NCBI GenBank assembly: GCA_958510825.1
Contig: OY294044.1
Span: 105,748,893 to 105,812,892 of the forward strand
Direction: 5' to 3'
DNA: 64,000 nt
DNA from: Brachypterus glaber
Lineage: Eukaryota > Arthropoda > Insecta > Coleoptera > Kateretidae
Each line of letters starts with the position of its first letter. Position 1 is the stretch's first letter. Shown piece after piece: positions 10,715-21,329 of this stretch. Position numbers and translations under genes: made by a program. Below the pieces are notes generated by a model, which was not told where the DNA came from, made no database searches, and saw nothing but the letters and a program-made list of their open reading frames with translations.

Positions 10715-10920
10715 AATTACATATTCATTTTCTATATTTCTATTCTTTTTATTTTAGCTGACTTTACATTTTGTACTTTATATTTAAACAAATTGTATCA
10801 TAGCGCGTCACTCTATGACTTACCTTTGAATTGTTAATGTTAATATTTTAAGTAATTTTTTGTAGCTTTTAAAAATAAATTGTTTTTAAAAAGCAAGTTT
10901 CCCAGTTTCAAAATATAATT
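10715..10920 (+). repeat. 5' LTR of the errantivirus-type element
   Basis: 206 bp, beginning AATTACATA and ending ATATAATT, so the termini form a short inverted repeat (AATTA/TAATT). An AATAAA signal lies near 10874. Identical by eye to 13718-13923. Confidence 0.9.
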
Positions 10921-10934
10921 GGCGCAGTCGTGCG
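10920..10934 (+). other. Primer binding site
   Basis: TGGCGCAGTCG directly at the LTR border is complementary to the 3' end of a serine tRNA, the primer class used by several insect gypsy-group elements. The first T overlaps the last base of the LTR. Confidence 0.75.
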
Positions 10935-11238
10935 GATTTTTCGAGTGAACCTGAGTTTTCTTTCCTGGACTTTCACGTTTGTTTTAACAATTTACGAAAA
11001 ATCGGACCTTCGTTGAAAAAATACAGTGTCGTGCGGAACCCAGCGTGGACTTTTCGCAGCCCTGAAAAATCGTGTGAACCGGTGAACCTAGTGATCATCT
11101 AGTGACTTTCATCGTAATCAAAAAACTTTGAAGTGGTGAATTTAGTAACCCTTCAAGAAAAAATCTTTGGAGCAACAGTGACTTCCGAGAAATATCGAGG
11201 ACCTGTGTGCAAGGAGATGTTTTTCTGGTAAGTCATAG

Positions 11239-12120
11239 ATGTCAAATTCTGATAGTGAAAATTCTGATTTGGACTCTGACGCTTTGATACAATTTCCCAA
11301 AACTAGGGAAAGAAGCCGTTCGCGTTCCCCTATAAGAGAAAGTAGAAGAGAAATCAAATCTAGAATTTTTTCAAATTTAATAGAAAATTTTGCAAATCTA
11401 AACACTGACGATAACTCGCAAAATTTAATTAATAATCACGGTAACTCTCAAAATTTAATAACTTCTGAAACTCCAACAAACTCAAATCAAAGTAATACAA
11501 ATTTTAATTTAACTTTGAATATGGCTAACCAATTTAAAATGGAGTATTTAAGTATTGTGCCAGAATTTACTGGGGATCCTGGTACACTCACAGAATTTTT
11601 AACTTCTGCGGAAGAATTAATTAATCATTGTTATAACAGGCAAGATACCAACGATTTTAACAATATCCTACTGCTAAAATCACTTAAAAATAAAATTAAG
11701 GGTAAGGCCGCTACAAACCTTACTTCGTTTAATGTAACAAATTGGCAAGAACTTAAGGATGCGTTGCTAGCCTCATACGCAGATAAACGCGATCTTCAAA
11801 CACTAGTGCTTGAATTATGCAATATTAAACAAAATACTTTTAAGCCTATTGAATTTTACAATAAAATCCAGCATAATCTAAACTTACAAATATCTTACAT
11901 TAAAACACACGGAAAAGACGAACACGAAATTAAATATTTATCTAAGTTTTCTCAAGATATGGCATTGCGTATTTTATTAAAAAATATGAACAATCCCTTG
12001 GGCGATTATTTAAGTACCAGAAATCCAGAAACCTTGGCCGACGCATTGTATATTTTAACTAACGATTTTAATATCCAGGATACTAAAAATATACCCGTAA
12101 ATAATAATAATAAACCATAA
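11239..12120 (+). CDS. Errantivirus-type Gag, 293 aa
   Basis: Structural capsid protein of the LTR element. The N-terminus is acidic and then SR-rich (RSRSRSP near residues 25-30), followed by an Asn-rich linker. From about residue 100 there is a capsid-like domain starting near YLSIVPEFTGDPGTL, with a Trp near NWQELKDALL, typical of gypsy-group Gag. No zinc knuckle, as in other errantiviruses. The start is the first ATG of the frame after a 318-bp leader. It ends in an Asn run (NNNNKP) and then TAA, shortly before the deletion joint, so its original C-terminus may be missing. Intact frame, no stops. Confidence 0.85.
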   Translation: MSNSDSENSDLDSDALIQFPKTRERSRSRSPIRESRREIKSRIFSNLIENFANLNTDDNSQNLINNHGNSQNLITSETPTNSNQSNTNFNLTLNMANQFKMEYLSIVPEFTGDPGTLTEFLTSAEELINHCYNRQDTNDFNNILLLKSLKNKIKGKAATNLTSFNVTNWQELKDALLASYADKRDLQTLVLELCNIKQNTFKPIEFYNKIQHNLNLQISYIKTHGKDEHEIKYLSKFSQDMALRILLKNMNNPLGDYLSTRNPETLADALYILTNDFNIQDTKNIPVNNNNKP

Positions 12121-13685
12121 CAAACAACCCCGGTATTATACCTATAAACTTGGGAGACGCTAGAATGCAGGAGTCATCACACGTGTTTGTCTACTACTTC
12201 GAGTTAAGCGAACTCATATCTCAGTACGATAACATTTTGTTACAGATAAAACATTTTAAAAATACTACAGATTCAGACCTTGGCTATTCCCGCGAATTAA
12301 ATAATTATTACAAAATTTTAAGGTACACAATAAATTTAATCGAAGAAAAACTTACCCCCTTTTCCAAAATTTCACGCAATAAACGAGGACTTATTAATGG
12401 TATTGGCTCTTTTATTAAACAAATAACAGGTAACTTGGATGCTTACGATGGAGAACAACTTCAAAAATCTATCGATATTATAAAAAAGAATCAGTATGAT
12501 ATCGCTACCCAAATCAATAATCAATATTCCATTAATAATGAAATGATAAAACGTTTTAACGAAACTATTATTAACATTAAACATAATGAACAACTTATGG
12601 TCAATAGAATCGAACATTTAGAATCAATAATTGATGAGCAAGCAACATATTTGAACGTTCTTTGTGCCAAAGACGCTTTAAACCAATTTCTCAATATTCT
12701 TCAAACCATTTTTAATATTCTGCAGGATATTGAAAATTCGTTGACATTTTGCCAGTTAAGAGTTCTACACCCTAGTATAATGACTAATTTGGAATTATAC
12801 AGGGAATTACAAAAAATTTCAAAATTTTATTCGGAAAAGCTACCTTTTGAGATTTCACTAAAAAATATTCAGAATTACAAAACTATTATTAAACCTTCTT
12901 GTTTTGTAAAAAACACAGAAGTAGTTTATACGTTAGAGATACCCATATTTGAAGTTAAAAATTATAAAATGTATTACTTTTTACCGGTACCCAACGAAAA
13001 TTATCAAACAATAATAACTAGTACACGTTATGCGCTAGAGTCCAATTCTGAATTGACACCTCTGAGGGACATTTGTGACAAAACTGGAAATGTTTTCCTT
13101 TGCACGCACCAGAAGAGAATTTTTCACAATGTCACTTGTGAAAACAACATACTTCAACACAACAAATTTGAAAACTGTTCATATCAGCAGATACCAATCA
13201 ATCCTATACTAGAGTACATACCGGAAATTAATCAATATCTCGGAGCTTTTCCCACGGAAGTAACTTTCAAGTCAAATTGCCAAAAAATCTGGACAACTCA
13301 AAAGATCACCGGCACATTGCTGTTCACCGATAACCAAAATTGTCAATATTTTATTAATAACCAACAGTTACTATTTGGAGACAACGCTACCGGACAACCC
13401 TTAGTCCTAGAAAATCACCAAATTAACTTCAAACCATCCAAACTCTTAGAACGAAGTAAACTTCAACTAAACCCCATACAACTGTCGCAGTTAAACAAAC
13501 CGCAAGGATTCGTGAAAATCCTGCAAGAAAATGATACCAACCCCTGGCATCTCTCAGGAACCCTGATCCTGTATGGGTTTCTCATCATTGGCTTTATAAT
13601 CATCACTATAAAGTATTTTAAAAGGAATAGTTACCAACCACCAACAGAGCAATCCAACGTAGAGCCAAAGGACCTCAAAATCTAG
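12114..13685 (+). CDS. Errantivirus-type Env, N-terminus missing
   Basis: A frame open from 12114 with no ATG before 12165, in a different phase from gag. It begins at what looks like the mature N-terminal part of the protein and has no signal peptide, so the leader was lost with pol or is supplied by splicing. A furin-like R-N-K-R stands at 12375-12386, followed by a Gly-rich fusion-peptide-like stretch (GLINGIGSF) and a coiled-coil-like region. Cysteines are spread through the second half. A membrane anchor lies near 13551-13610 (LYGFLIIGFIIITI) with a short Lys/Arg-rich tail. No stop interrupts about 520 codons. Family role: membrane fusion of particles. As it stands it is not a complete secreted protein. 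Confidence 0.85.
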   Translation, partial: TITNNPGIIPINLGDARMQESSHVFVYYFELSELISQYDNILLQIKHFKNTTDSDLGYSRELNNYYKILRYTINLIEEKLTPFSKISRNKRGLINGIGSFIKQITGNLDAYDGEQLQKSIDIIKKNQYDIATQINNQYSINNEMIKRFNETIINIKHNEQLMVNRIEHLESIIDEQATYLNVLCAKDALNQFLNILQTIFNILQDIENSLTFCQLRVLHPSIMTNLELYRELQKISKFYSEKLPFEISLKNIQNYKTIIKPSCFVKNTEVVYTLEIPIFEVKNYKMYYFLPVPNENYQTIITSTRYALESNSELTPLRDICDKTGNVFLCTHQKRIFHNVTCENNILQHNKFENCSYQQIPINPILEYIPEINQYLGAFPTEVTFKSNCQKIWTTQKITGTLLFTDNQNCQYFINNQQLLFGDNATGQPLVLENHQINFKPSKLLERSKLQLNPIQLSQLNKPQGFVKILQENDTNPWHLSGTLILYGFLIIGFIIITIKYFKRNSYQPPTEQSNVEPKDLKI

Positions 13686-13706
13686 ATCTCTCCGGAGTTT
13701 CGACTT

Positions 13707-13717
13707 AGGAAGGGAGG
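13707..13717 (+). other. Polypurine tract
   Basis: AGGAAGGGAGG directly before the 3' LTR, the usual plus-strand primer of LTR retroelements. Confidence 0.8.
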
Positions 13718-13923
13718 AATTACATATTCATTTTCTATATTTCTATTCTTTTTATTTTAGCTGACTTTACATTTTGTACTTTATATTTAAACAAATTGTA
13801 TCATAGCGCGTCACTCTATGACTTACCTTTGAATTGTTAATGTTAATATTTTAAGTAATTTTTTGTAGCTTTTAAAAATAAATTGTTTTTAAAAAGCAAG
13901 TTTCCCAGTTTCAAAATATAATT
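13718..13923 (+). repeat. 3' LTR of the errantivirus-type element
   Basis: 206 bp with no difference from the 5' LTR that I can find. Followed by the AGCA target duplication. Confidence 0.9.
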
Positions 13924-13927
13924 AGCA

Positions 13928-14876
13928 CGGATAATAGGGAAGCTAAGATAGCTCAGCTATTGGTCGTATTATAAAAATGTTTGTTGTATAGTCATTTTTT
14001 TATTACTTTCCCCGAGGAAAGTCTTGCGTTAGTAAATAAAATTTTAAAAATTTGTATTGCTTTTTATTACGTTTCTCTACGTTTCATAACCAAAAAATAT
14101 TATTTCCATTAAAAAAAGTCTGTTGGTCTGTCCATACGGGAATGTTGTGACCACGGTAACTCAAGAACGCTTCAAGCTAACGACTTTAAATTTGGACAAA
14201 AGGTATCCAAAGTTCTAGACTAAGATTATTTTTGGTAAAAATCGGGTTGGGGTAAGGGGGTAAAAACTATTTGTTTTAGTTTTTTTTAAACTTGGATTTT
14301 TTTTATTTATTTATTTTTTAAATTAATTGTTTTTTAATTTAGTTTTTTCAATTTTTTTTTCGTTTTTGGTTAACCATTTATTGGTAAGAATGGCGATTTC
14401 TCCCGTTAGATTAGACAGGGAGAAAAGTTCTACCCAAAAAGGATAGAAGACATACATACACTCCCACTTCCACCCAACCAAACAAATTCTGTATTTGTTC
14501 TTTGTTGAACAAATACAATATTTACTTGGCCGGGCGAAAAGTGTAACTATATTATTTTTATTAAAGAAATTACTGGCGCCATCTAAATTTTAGTAGAATT
14601 ATCTTATTCTACAGATTCACATTAGCTATGTTCGTTCGTGCCGCTCAGTGCTACACTTTCCGGCCAAATGAGATAGAGATAGGGTAGACGTCTTTTGTTT
14701 TATAATTCTAGTTGTAGAGAGCTCCGTTCTAATGAACCTAGACCTATTGTTATATTATTCCCCTATAATAGGGGAAAGTATTATTTTGTTGGCAGTAGTA
14801 ATTTTTTATTTTTTTTAAGAGTATTCATTACTAAACATTCTAGTTTTATTAAAAATAATAATAAAAAAATACTCAC
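13928..14876. other. No gene seen; dispersed-repeat fragments
   Basis: AT-rich. About 14110-14240 carries the dispersed AACTCAAGAACGC...AATTTGG family. 14770-14815 has the short GGGGAAAG...TTGTTGGCAGTA phrase that recurs near 51618-51650. Confidence 0.45.
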
Positions 14877-15055
14877 TTCTTCAAATTTCGGCGCTTTCTT
14901 CGGAGGTGGAATTTCGTACGATTCCGATTTTCTGGGTACAGTCGGAGGCCTTTTCGTGAACTGTCGTTCTATTTCGTCTGGTGATTCGAAGTCCATCAAT
15001 TTGGACGATTTCTTCCGGACGCGTCCACTTCGAGATATGCCCGTTACCTCCAAAT
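14877..15055 (-). CDS. Internal exon of an unidentified gene
   Basis: On - an acceptor TTTTCTTAG opens at 15055 and a donor GAAGAA/GTGAGT closes at 14877. The 179 bp hold 2 bases plus 59 codons with no stop. The peptide is polar and basic: [14 protein letters not shown], then [10 protein letters not shown] and a Pro/Lys-rich end ([11 protein letters not shown]). GC content is well above the surroundings, as in the other host exons here. The basic stretch suggests a nuclear protein, but I cannot name the family. Its entry phase fits the short exon at 21330-21366. The next downstream exon was not found and may be left of the window or hidden between transposons. Confidence 0.6.
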
Positions 15056-15090
15056 CTAAGAAAATTAATCGAAAACACTAGAATATTTTT

Positions 15091-15215
15091 TTGGTTAATT
15101 ACACAGCCACACAAAAAAGAAGAAAAAAGTCTTCCACTTTTAATGAGACATGTATTTCTATGTATTTTGGATCGCTTAATCCGAATCTTAGGTAAAATAG
15201 CACCTCATACGATTA
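15091..15215 (+). repeat. Dispersed repeat with ACACAGCCACA end
   Basis: TTAATTACACAGCCACACAAAAAAG, TGTATTTT and CACCTCATACGATTAGTTTT match two inverted-facing copies at 59255-59370 and 59540-59685. Probably one end of a fold-back element. Confidence 0.65.
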
Positions 15216-15422
15216 GTTTTCGACAACGAACTAATAACTCTTCTCTCTAGAATAGGCATTTAATTTGTAAAAACTGACAAAATTGGCTACATATACATTT
15301 GTCTGTCTTACTTGCACAACAAATTTCTTAGTTAAATCCAATTCAAATAATATTAAGGTTGAAACTAGTACTTTATTTGAGATTATAAAAAGTTTGCTTA
15401 GTTAATAAATCAGAGATTTAAG

Positions 15423-16600
15423 TTAATAAATCAGAATCAAAATAGTATTACTTTGTGCGATGTTGATAGCACGCTGCGGTTTTGGAGGTAATTTACGAAC
15501 TCGGACCGTCACTAATTTTGTTTTGATAATCTTGTTATTTATGACATAACTAAGGATTTAAGGCCAAAAATTAAAAAATCTGACGGTTAGTTTTTTTTTT
15601 AGTTGTCAATTTATTAAAAAAAAGTGTACTAACTTAATTATCCACTTATAACTCAAAATTTTATTGATATATAATATTTATTTTTTCATAAGAATAAAGA
15701 CTACTTAATTCTCTATAAAAATGTATTTTCCAGTTTTTTTATATCTTCTGCCGTTTTGTCACAATACGTGATTAAATCTAGAATTCAACCTAAAAAAGCA
15801 TTAAATTATTTTTCATTTATTTGAAAATTATACAAGTAGGCTTGTTTTACATTGATACGTCAAATACACTTTTCACAAGTTATTACCTTAAAATCAAGGA
15901 TGCTTGTGTCAAATAAATATAAATATATATGCCACTAATATTTTCTTTCATAATGTATTACGGACATCAAAAATACTTCTTATATAAATATATAAATTGA
16001 CAATTAAAAAAAACTAACCGTCAGATTTTTTAATTTTTGGTCTTAAATCTTTAGTTGTCATAAATAACAAGATTATCAAAAAAAAACTTAGTGACGGTCC
16101 GAGTTCGTAAATTACCTCCAAAACCGCACCGTGATAGGGATCTATCAAAAAATACAACATTTTTAGGTATCTATATAAATCAAAATTTGGGCTGGGACAC
16201 GCATATAGATCATTTGAGAAACAGACTAAACAGTGTCACCTAAACGCTCCGTGTGCTGGGGGTTATTTGAATTTAAGTACTTTAAAAATGCTTTATTTTT
16301 CAAATTTTCAAAGCCTGCTCAGGTATGGCCTCATATTCTGGGGAAAAGGAACGGACATTGAAACTGTCTTAAAGTGCCAAAAAAGAGCTATTCGCACCAT
16401 TTTTAAACTTGCGGTCGTTCTAATGACATACTGTCACAGGTTTATACATTTACGAGTGCATATTGTTTTTAGTTAAACATAAAAATATTTTTAGAGATTA
16501 TGAACCACGCTCAAGTAGAATTTTAGATTATAATACCACCAAACATAGGCTGGCTGCCTTTGAAAAAGGGTCTTTATTTTCCTCTATACAATTTTACTTT
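15423..16600 (+). pseudogene. LINE reverse transcriptase tail, interrupted by a fold-back element
   Basis: Reading frame CDVD before the insertion joins DLSKNTTFLGIYINQNLGW after it without a frameshift, once the ATAG duplication is discounted. Thumb-region sequence follows (LLRYGLIFWGKGTD, then KCQKRAIRTIFKL) with one stop near 16240 and a frameshift near 16420; C-terminal sequence reaches about 16600. Same superfamily as the LINE at 6301. The right side is cut by the palindrome starting at 16602. Confidence 0.7.
15470..16133. mobile_element. Fold-back element inserted in a LINE, TSD ATAG
   Basis: Ends CACGCTGCGGTTTTGGAGG and its inverse CCTCCAAAACCGCACCGTG. The arms run about 130 bp (to GACGGTTAG near 15590 and 16022). 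ATAG stands on both sides (15466-15469, 16134-16137). The AT-rich interior has no long ORF. Confidence 0.8.
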
Positions 16601-16601
16601 T

Positions 16602-17878
16602 TAGGACTAAAGACCACTTTTGAAATCAAGAAATTCCGCTAAGGAATAAGGTTCAATATTGCAAATATATTTCTTTTAAATAAAGAACCCGGCACACATA
16701 TAGGGGGGTTCCTGGGCCTCAGTCAAACTGCCTCAAATTTTGATATTTTGCAGCCAAATCAAATGACCAGTTTCGGAGAAAAACGCTTTTAAAAATCTAA
16801 TTTTATGACAGATTTTTTGACGTATATTAAGGTTATTTTTTACTTACGTAAATATTAACTTAATTAGCCGTTTTAAGTTTATTATACTCTATTAATTAAA
16901 GAACAGGCAAGATAAATATTACATAAAAGACTATTATCATTTACTTACATGTGGTTCTATAAAAAATTTAAAACTTTGTGAAACATCCACATGCTGGCAT
17001 TTTCCACGTGTTTGCTAATTATCTGCATATTTTCTGTTAGATTTTTGATGATTATGTTGAAACATGGTTTGGTACATCGACAAATACTTTATAATTATAT
17101 ATTTTAGATTTTCTTGATATATTCTTTCAAAACAATATCTCTCATGATATTTTCATATGCAAAACATATTATTTAGATTGCCTAGCAACAACTTAATTCA
17201 TTAGTGAACCCTTTCTAGTAATATTTATTAAAAGTTGTTGCTAGGCAATCTCAATAATATATTTTACCTATGAAAATATGATGACAGATTTGTCAAGCCT
17301 CAGACTTATTTTTGGAAAAATATATCAAGAAAATCTGAAATATATAATTATAAAATATTTGTAGATGTACCAAACCATGTTTCAACATAATCAAGCAAAA
17401 ATCTAACAGAAAATATGCAGATAATTAGCAAACACGTGGAAAATGCCAGCATGTGGAAGTTTCAAAAAGTTTTAAAATTTTTATAGAACCACATGTAAGT
17501 AAATGATAATAAAGCCTTTTATGTAATATTTTTCTTGCCTGTTCTTTAATTAATAGAGTATAATAAACTCAAAACGGCTAATTAAGTTAATATTTACGTA
17601 AGTAAAAAATAACCTTAATATACGTCAAAAAATCTGTCATAAAATTAGATTTTTAAAAGCGTTTTTCTCCTAAACTGGTCATTTAATTTGGCTGCAATTT
17701 TCTTAATTAAATGTTTACCCCCAAAATTACAAAATATCAAAATTTGAGGCAGTTTGACTGAGGCCCAGGAACCCCCCTATATGTGAGCCGGGTTCTTTAT
17801 TTAAAAGAAATATATTTGCAATATTGAACCTTATTCCTTAGCGGAATTTCTTGATTACAAAAGTGGTCTTTAGTCCTA
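16602..17878. mobile_element. 1.28-kb near-perfect palindrome (fold-back)
   Basis: Left arm starts AGGACTAAAGACCACTTTT and the right arm ends with its inverse. Arms of about 590 and 650 bp match along their whole length, with a few small gaps, around a centre of about 35 bp near 17190-17227 flanked by GATTGCCTAGCAACAACTT and its inverse. No ORF. Sits at the end of the LINE remnant, probably inserted into it. Confidence 0.85.
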
Positions 17879-18269
17879 GTGCTAAAGCTGGGTTTTTAGG
17901 TAATATTTACTTTGGTTTCAACCAACTGACAATATTTCTATCTGGTATCTTAGCCACAATTATTCACTCCTATTTTAAGTGTCTTTTGTACTAATTTATT
18001 TTTGTGAAATAAATTTAATTATATTCTATTCTAATAAAAAATATTTTGCCCAACAGATTATTTTATTTTAGGTTTTAAATTGATATTTACATTATAAGTA
18101 AACAAATGTAGAAGAAAAGTGGGTGTTTTTTTAAGTGCAAGTAAAAGTAAATAGCGGCAAACCGTGATAAATTTTGGTGAAAATTAAATTTAAAAACTGT
18201 AAAAAATTTAGTTTTTTACAGTTCTTTTTTCTTAACCATCAAAAAAAGGTATAAAATAACATTGAATAC

Positions 18270-18275
18270 TTTATT
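18270..18275 (-). promoter_or_regulatory. Likely polyadenylation signal of IMP4
   Basis: AATAAA on -, about 97 nt after the IMP4 stop codon, in an AT-rich 3' region. Confidence 0.5.
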
Positions 18276-18371
18276 ACAAAAACTTAAATTAGGTATGTTA
18301 GTTAAAACATTTATAAGTATAATAATTATGTTTTTCAGGATATTAAAACAGTTAATGCTGAACAATTTTTT

Positions 18372-18563
18372 TTAATAATCTTGAGAAACATCCTCATCTT
18401 GTCGCCAACCACCTTCATCACTGAAAAACCTCCTTTTCACTGTCGTGTTCATGAAGGGGCGCAACGCCCATTCCGTATCGGCAGAGTCAATTGTGTCCAA
18501 TGTTCCTAGTTTGATTTCGTACAGTCTTAGCTGGAATCTTGGGCCCACCTCACTCATTTCAAT
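18372..18563 (-). CDS. IMP4: IMP4 exon 2
   Basis: Acceptor ATATTTTAG at 18564. 63 codons starting IEMSEVGPRFQLRLYEIKLG and ending DVSQDY, then TAA at 18374-18372. Matches the conserved C-terminal Brix strand with the TEVGPRFEL-type motif. Confidence 0.93.
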   Translation of the reverse strand: MEMSEVGPRFQLRLYEIKLGTLDTIDSADTEWALRPFMNTTVKRRFFSDEGGWRQDEDVSQDY

Positions 18564-21082
18564 CTAAAATATATTTTTAATATCATTTGTACTGTTTTGG
18601 AATGATTATTTAATATGATTAAGCGAAGTATGAAAATATGATTTTCGTGAAAAAAAAAGTGTCTTATGATCGGCCTGTCTGCTTGTCCAATAATGCTGTG
18701 AGCATGATAATGCAAGAATAAAAACAAACTGATTTTTTTTTTAATGTTTTCGTTAAAAAAAGATTGTTGGAAAAAACTTTGAAATATAGAAGTAAACTCC
18801 GCGCATTATCTATCTGAGTTGATGGTCATTTGTTTCTTGTTATTTGGTTGGCAGAATATATTTAGTTCCTTATGTAAGGTTTTCATCTTGTTTTAAATTT
18901 ATTGTCAATCAAGACATTATTTTGACATTTATAAAAAAATCCAAATAATTTTCTTTAGCAAGAAGAAATAACAAGAAAAGTGCATAAAAAGAAAATTAAA
19001 GCATCAATCTATAAACATTTTGTTTAAATGAAGTAATATAATGCAGTGCTCTATGAATTTTTGAAGTAAACACTATAACAGAGAATTTTTTGGTTAAAAT
19101 AATACTGGTCCGTAATTTTATTCAGGTAATGTTAAATTTAAGTTTATAATAGCACTTTATGAATAAAAACTTACTTTTATTATAATTTTGAAGAAAGTTT
19201 TACTTTTTAAACAGATTTTGTTATTATTTGTAAGATGTAAAATGAGTCAATTTAACCTAAATGTTAAAAATTATCAAAAGCACAATGGGCTACAAAAATA
19301 TTACTAAAAGTCATTTTTAAACCACTAATCATAGATTCCTTGATCCAATTTGTTACTTGAAACGAAAAAAAAACAAGATTGAAAATTTAGTTGCGTAAAT
19401 TCAATAATTACAATACAAACAAAGCCGTTGTCATGTTGACAATATTTGTCAAAATTACTTATAATAATTATAAAGTAATTAGAAATGCGTTAAGAAATGT
19501 AAAGAAATCTCAAACTATTAGTATATTGGAAGCAGGATGTAAGGAAGTGATTGTGGCTAGTGATCCCTATACAAACCTTTAATTGTGGCAAGGTTATTTA
19601 GTATCAGGGACAGAAATTTTTAATTTTAAACAAAATTATAAAAATATTAATTTATTATTCCATCAATCTATTCATATCTATTCGGAGAGTTGTTTTAAGA
19701 TCATAGAAAAAAGAATAATGGTTAAGATTGAAGAAAAAATAGATGGGGGATGAAAGGGCGTGCAGACTCGGAAAGAAAAAAGTTATCAAATGAAATACAG
19801 GATGAAAATTTACTTAATTATTTGAGAGAATACCATTTACAAGAAGCGGTGCATGCTATGAATAATACAAATTTCCCTGGGTCAAAAACCATCGCCCGTC
19901 GCCGCATCGATAGTTCCAAGATTAAAAAAGCGAAAAAAAACCTCCGGAAAAATCTTTTTTTAAACGAAAATCATAATTTTCATAAATTATATGTTTGGTT
20001 AGTAGAGTTCAAATATTTATTTTTTTATAAGATTTACTAAATATTGTGTTTTAATTTTTGATTTGATTAAATATTCTAAATGTTTTTTTAGTTTATTATT
20101 TATTATTATTATTTTTTTATTATTCGACATTATTTGCATGCATTTTCTGTAATAAACTTGGAAAAAACTGACAATTAATTGTCAAATTAATCTAACCTAT
20201 TTCTTAAAATCTTACTTAAACTATAAAATAATTAGTAAAATTGACATTTTAGCATATTTAAATCTTGCGTTTTTTGTGGGTCCAACTCTTTTGTTGGCAG
20301 CAGTATTTTTTTTCCTTTTATAAACTTACCTGTCTTTCCACAGTTTTATACGTATGATGTCTAAAACTGATATAATCATCATGATTGGCAAAAGTAATAA
20401 TCCTCTTCGAGTCCTCTTTGGGCACAGGAAACAGATACTTCAAAATACTCATTGTCCTCTCGGCTAATTTCGTTTTGAAGTTATGAAAAATCAAATGTGG
20501 ATACTGTTCCGACATGGTGCCAATATCAGGAATATCATGCCTCATAACAACATCAGACATGTTAAAATACGCTGTAGGACCATACGGTAAGTGACAAATA
20601 ACTAAACCGTTGGGTACTCCTCTATGTTCATGTACTACAATGAAATCTGTCACATCGTTAGCTTTACATGCATGTATTAGCTGGTTCATTTCATAGTTTC
20701 CTCTATTCATTCTTTGAGCATTTGGGAAAATTAACCGCATTTCTTTTACAAACATTTTTAACCGCGAACTAGGGTCTCTGGATGTTGTTATCACTATTTT
20801 TGGATCTTCCACACCTGCATATCGATATTCATCATCTTGTGAGTTTGCAAATGTTCCTCCACTTTCTCCTGCTATTTGTACGGCTTTTTCGGGTCCGGCA
20901 TCTTCCCATTCAATTTTTTTAGCATAGTGCAGAGCCTTGCTTTGCAGATCTCCGTGGATCGGTATGTTTTGATCTAAACTTTTCTTTATTCTGTCTTTCT
21001 TGTCTTGGATGGACTTCTGTTTATCTTCTTGTGATTTTCTGTATAAGTACTCGCGACGCAAACGCGCTTGTTTTCTTAACAT
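18372..21082 (-). CDS. IMP4: U3 snoRNP protein IMP4 (two exons)
   Basis: Component of the Mpp10-Imp3-Imp4 group of the small-subunit processome, needed in the nucleolus for 18S rRNA maturation. Two exons, 21082-20330 and 18563-18372, give 314 aa, slightly longer than the usual 290-300. The N-terminus MLRKQARLRREYLYRK is the family hallmark and fixes the start at 21082; an upstream in-frame Met exists but reads into non-conserved sequence. A Brix domain fills residues 80-290 (PKIVITTSRDPSSRLK, LVICHLPYGPTAYF, then TVERQ / EVGPRFQLRLYEIKLGTL across the intron). Donor CAG/GTAAGT and acceptor TTTTAG, phase 0. The 1766-bp intron holds unidentified ORF remnants. No damage seen; I expect it to be functional. 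Confidence 0.95.
19391..20040 (+). other. Unidentified open stretches inside the IMP4 intron
   Basis: Two neighbouring frames on + (19391-19582 and 19750-20040) separated by stops. The second is charged (RRRIDSSKIKKAKKNLRKN) and resembles a decayed mobile-element protein more than a host exon, but I recognise no domain. No splice sites bound them. Most of the remaining intron is AT-rich with nothing to report. Confidence 0.25.
20330..21082 (-). CDS. IMP4: IMP4 exon 1
   Basis: 251 codons from ATG at 21082-21080 to VERQ, closing on GACAG/GTAAGTTT in phase 0. Covers the basic N-terminus and most of the Brix domain. Confidence 0.93.
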
Positions 21083-21329
21083 TTTGCTTGTTTTATTTTC
21101 ACGAAAACACATGCATGTCACAAATATAACCTCAAAAAATATTGCGCGTAATGAGTGCGCGTGCGCTTCGCAAAACAACAACAAATTAGTATAAAAAAAT
21201 CATTAAAAACTATATATTTTTGAGTATTTCTTACTTTCTAATATATAACTAAATTTAATTTAACCTTTTCGCTGATTTAACTATAAGATTACGCTAAAAA
21301 AAATAAAATTTCATAAAATTACGATTTAC

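Larger units (their letters stand above)
10715..13923 (+). mobile_element. Errantivirus-type LTR element, gag-env, pol deleted
   Basis: Two LTRs of 206 bp that I read as identical, flanked by the 4-bp duplication AGCA (10711-10714 and 13924-13927). A tRNA-Ser-like primer site GGCGCAGTCG follows the left LTR and a purine tract AGGAAGGGAGG precedes the right one. Between them lie a gag ORF and an env frame with only about 30 bp between them; protease, reverse transcriptase, RNase H and integrase are absent. Full members of this insect family (gypsy/Ty3 group with env) are about 7 kb, so about half is missing. Identical LTRs imply a recent insertion, mobilised with enzymes supplied in trans. Confidence 0.9.
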
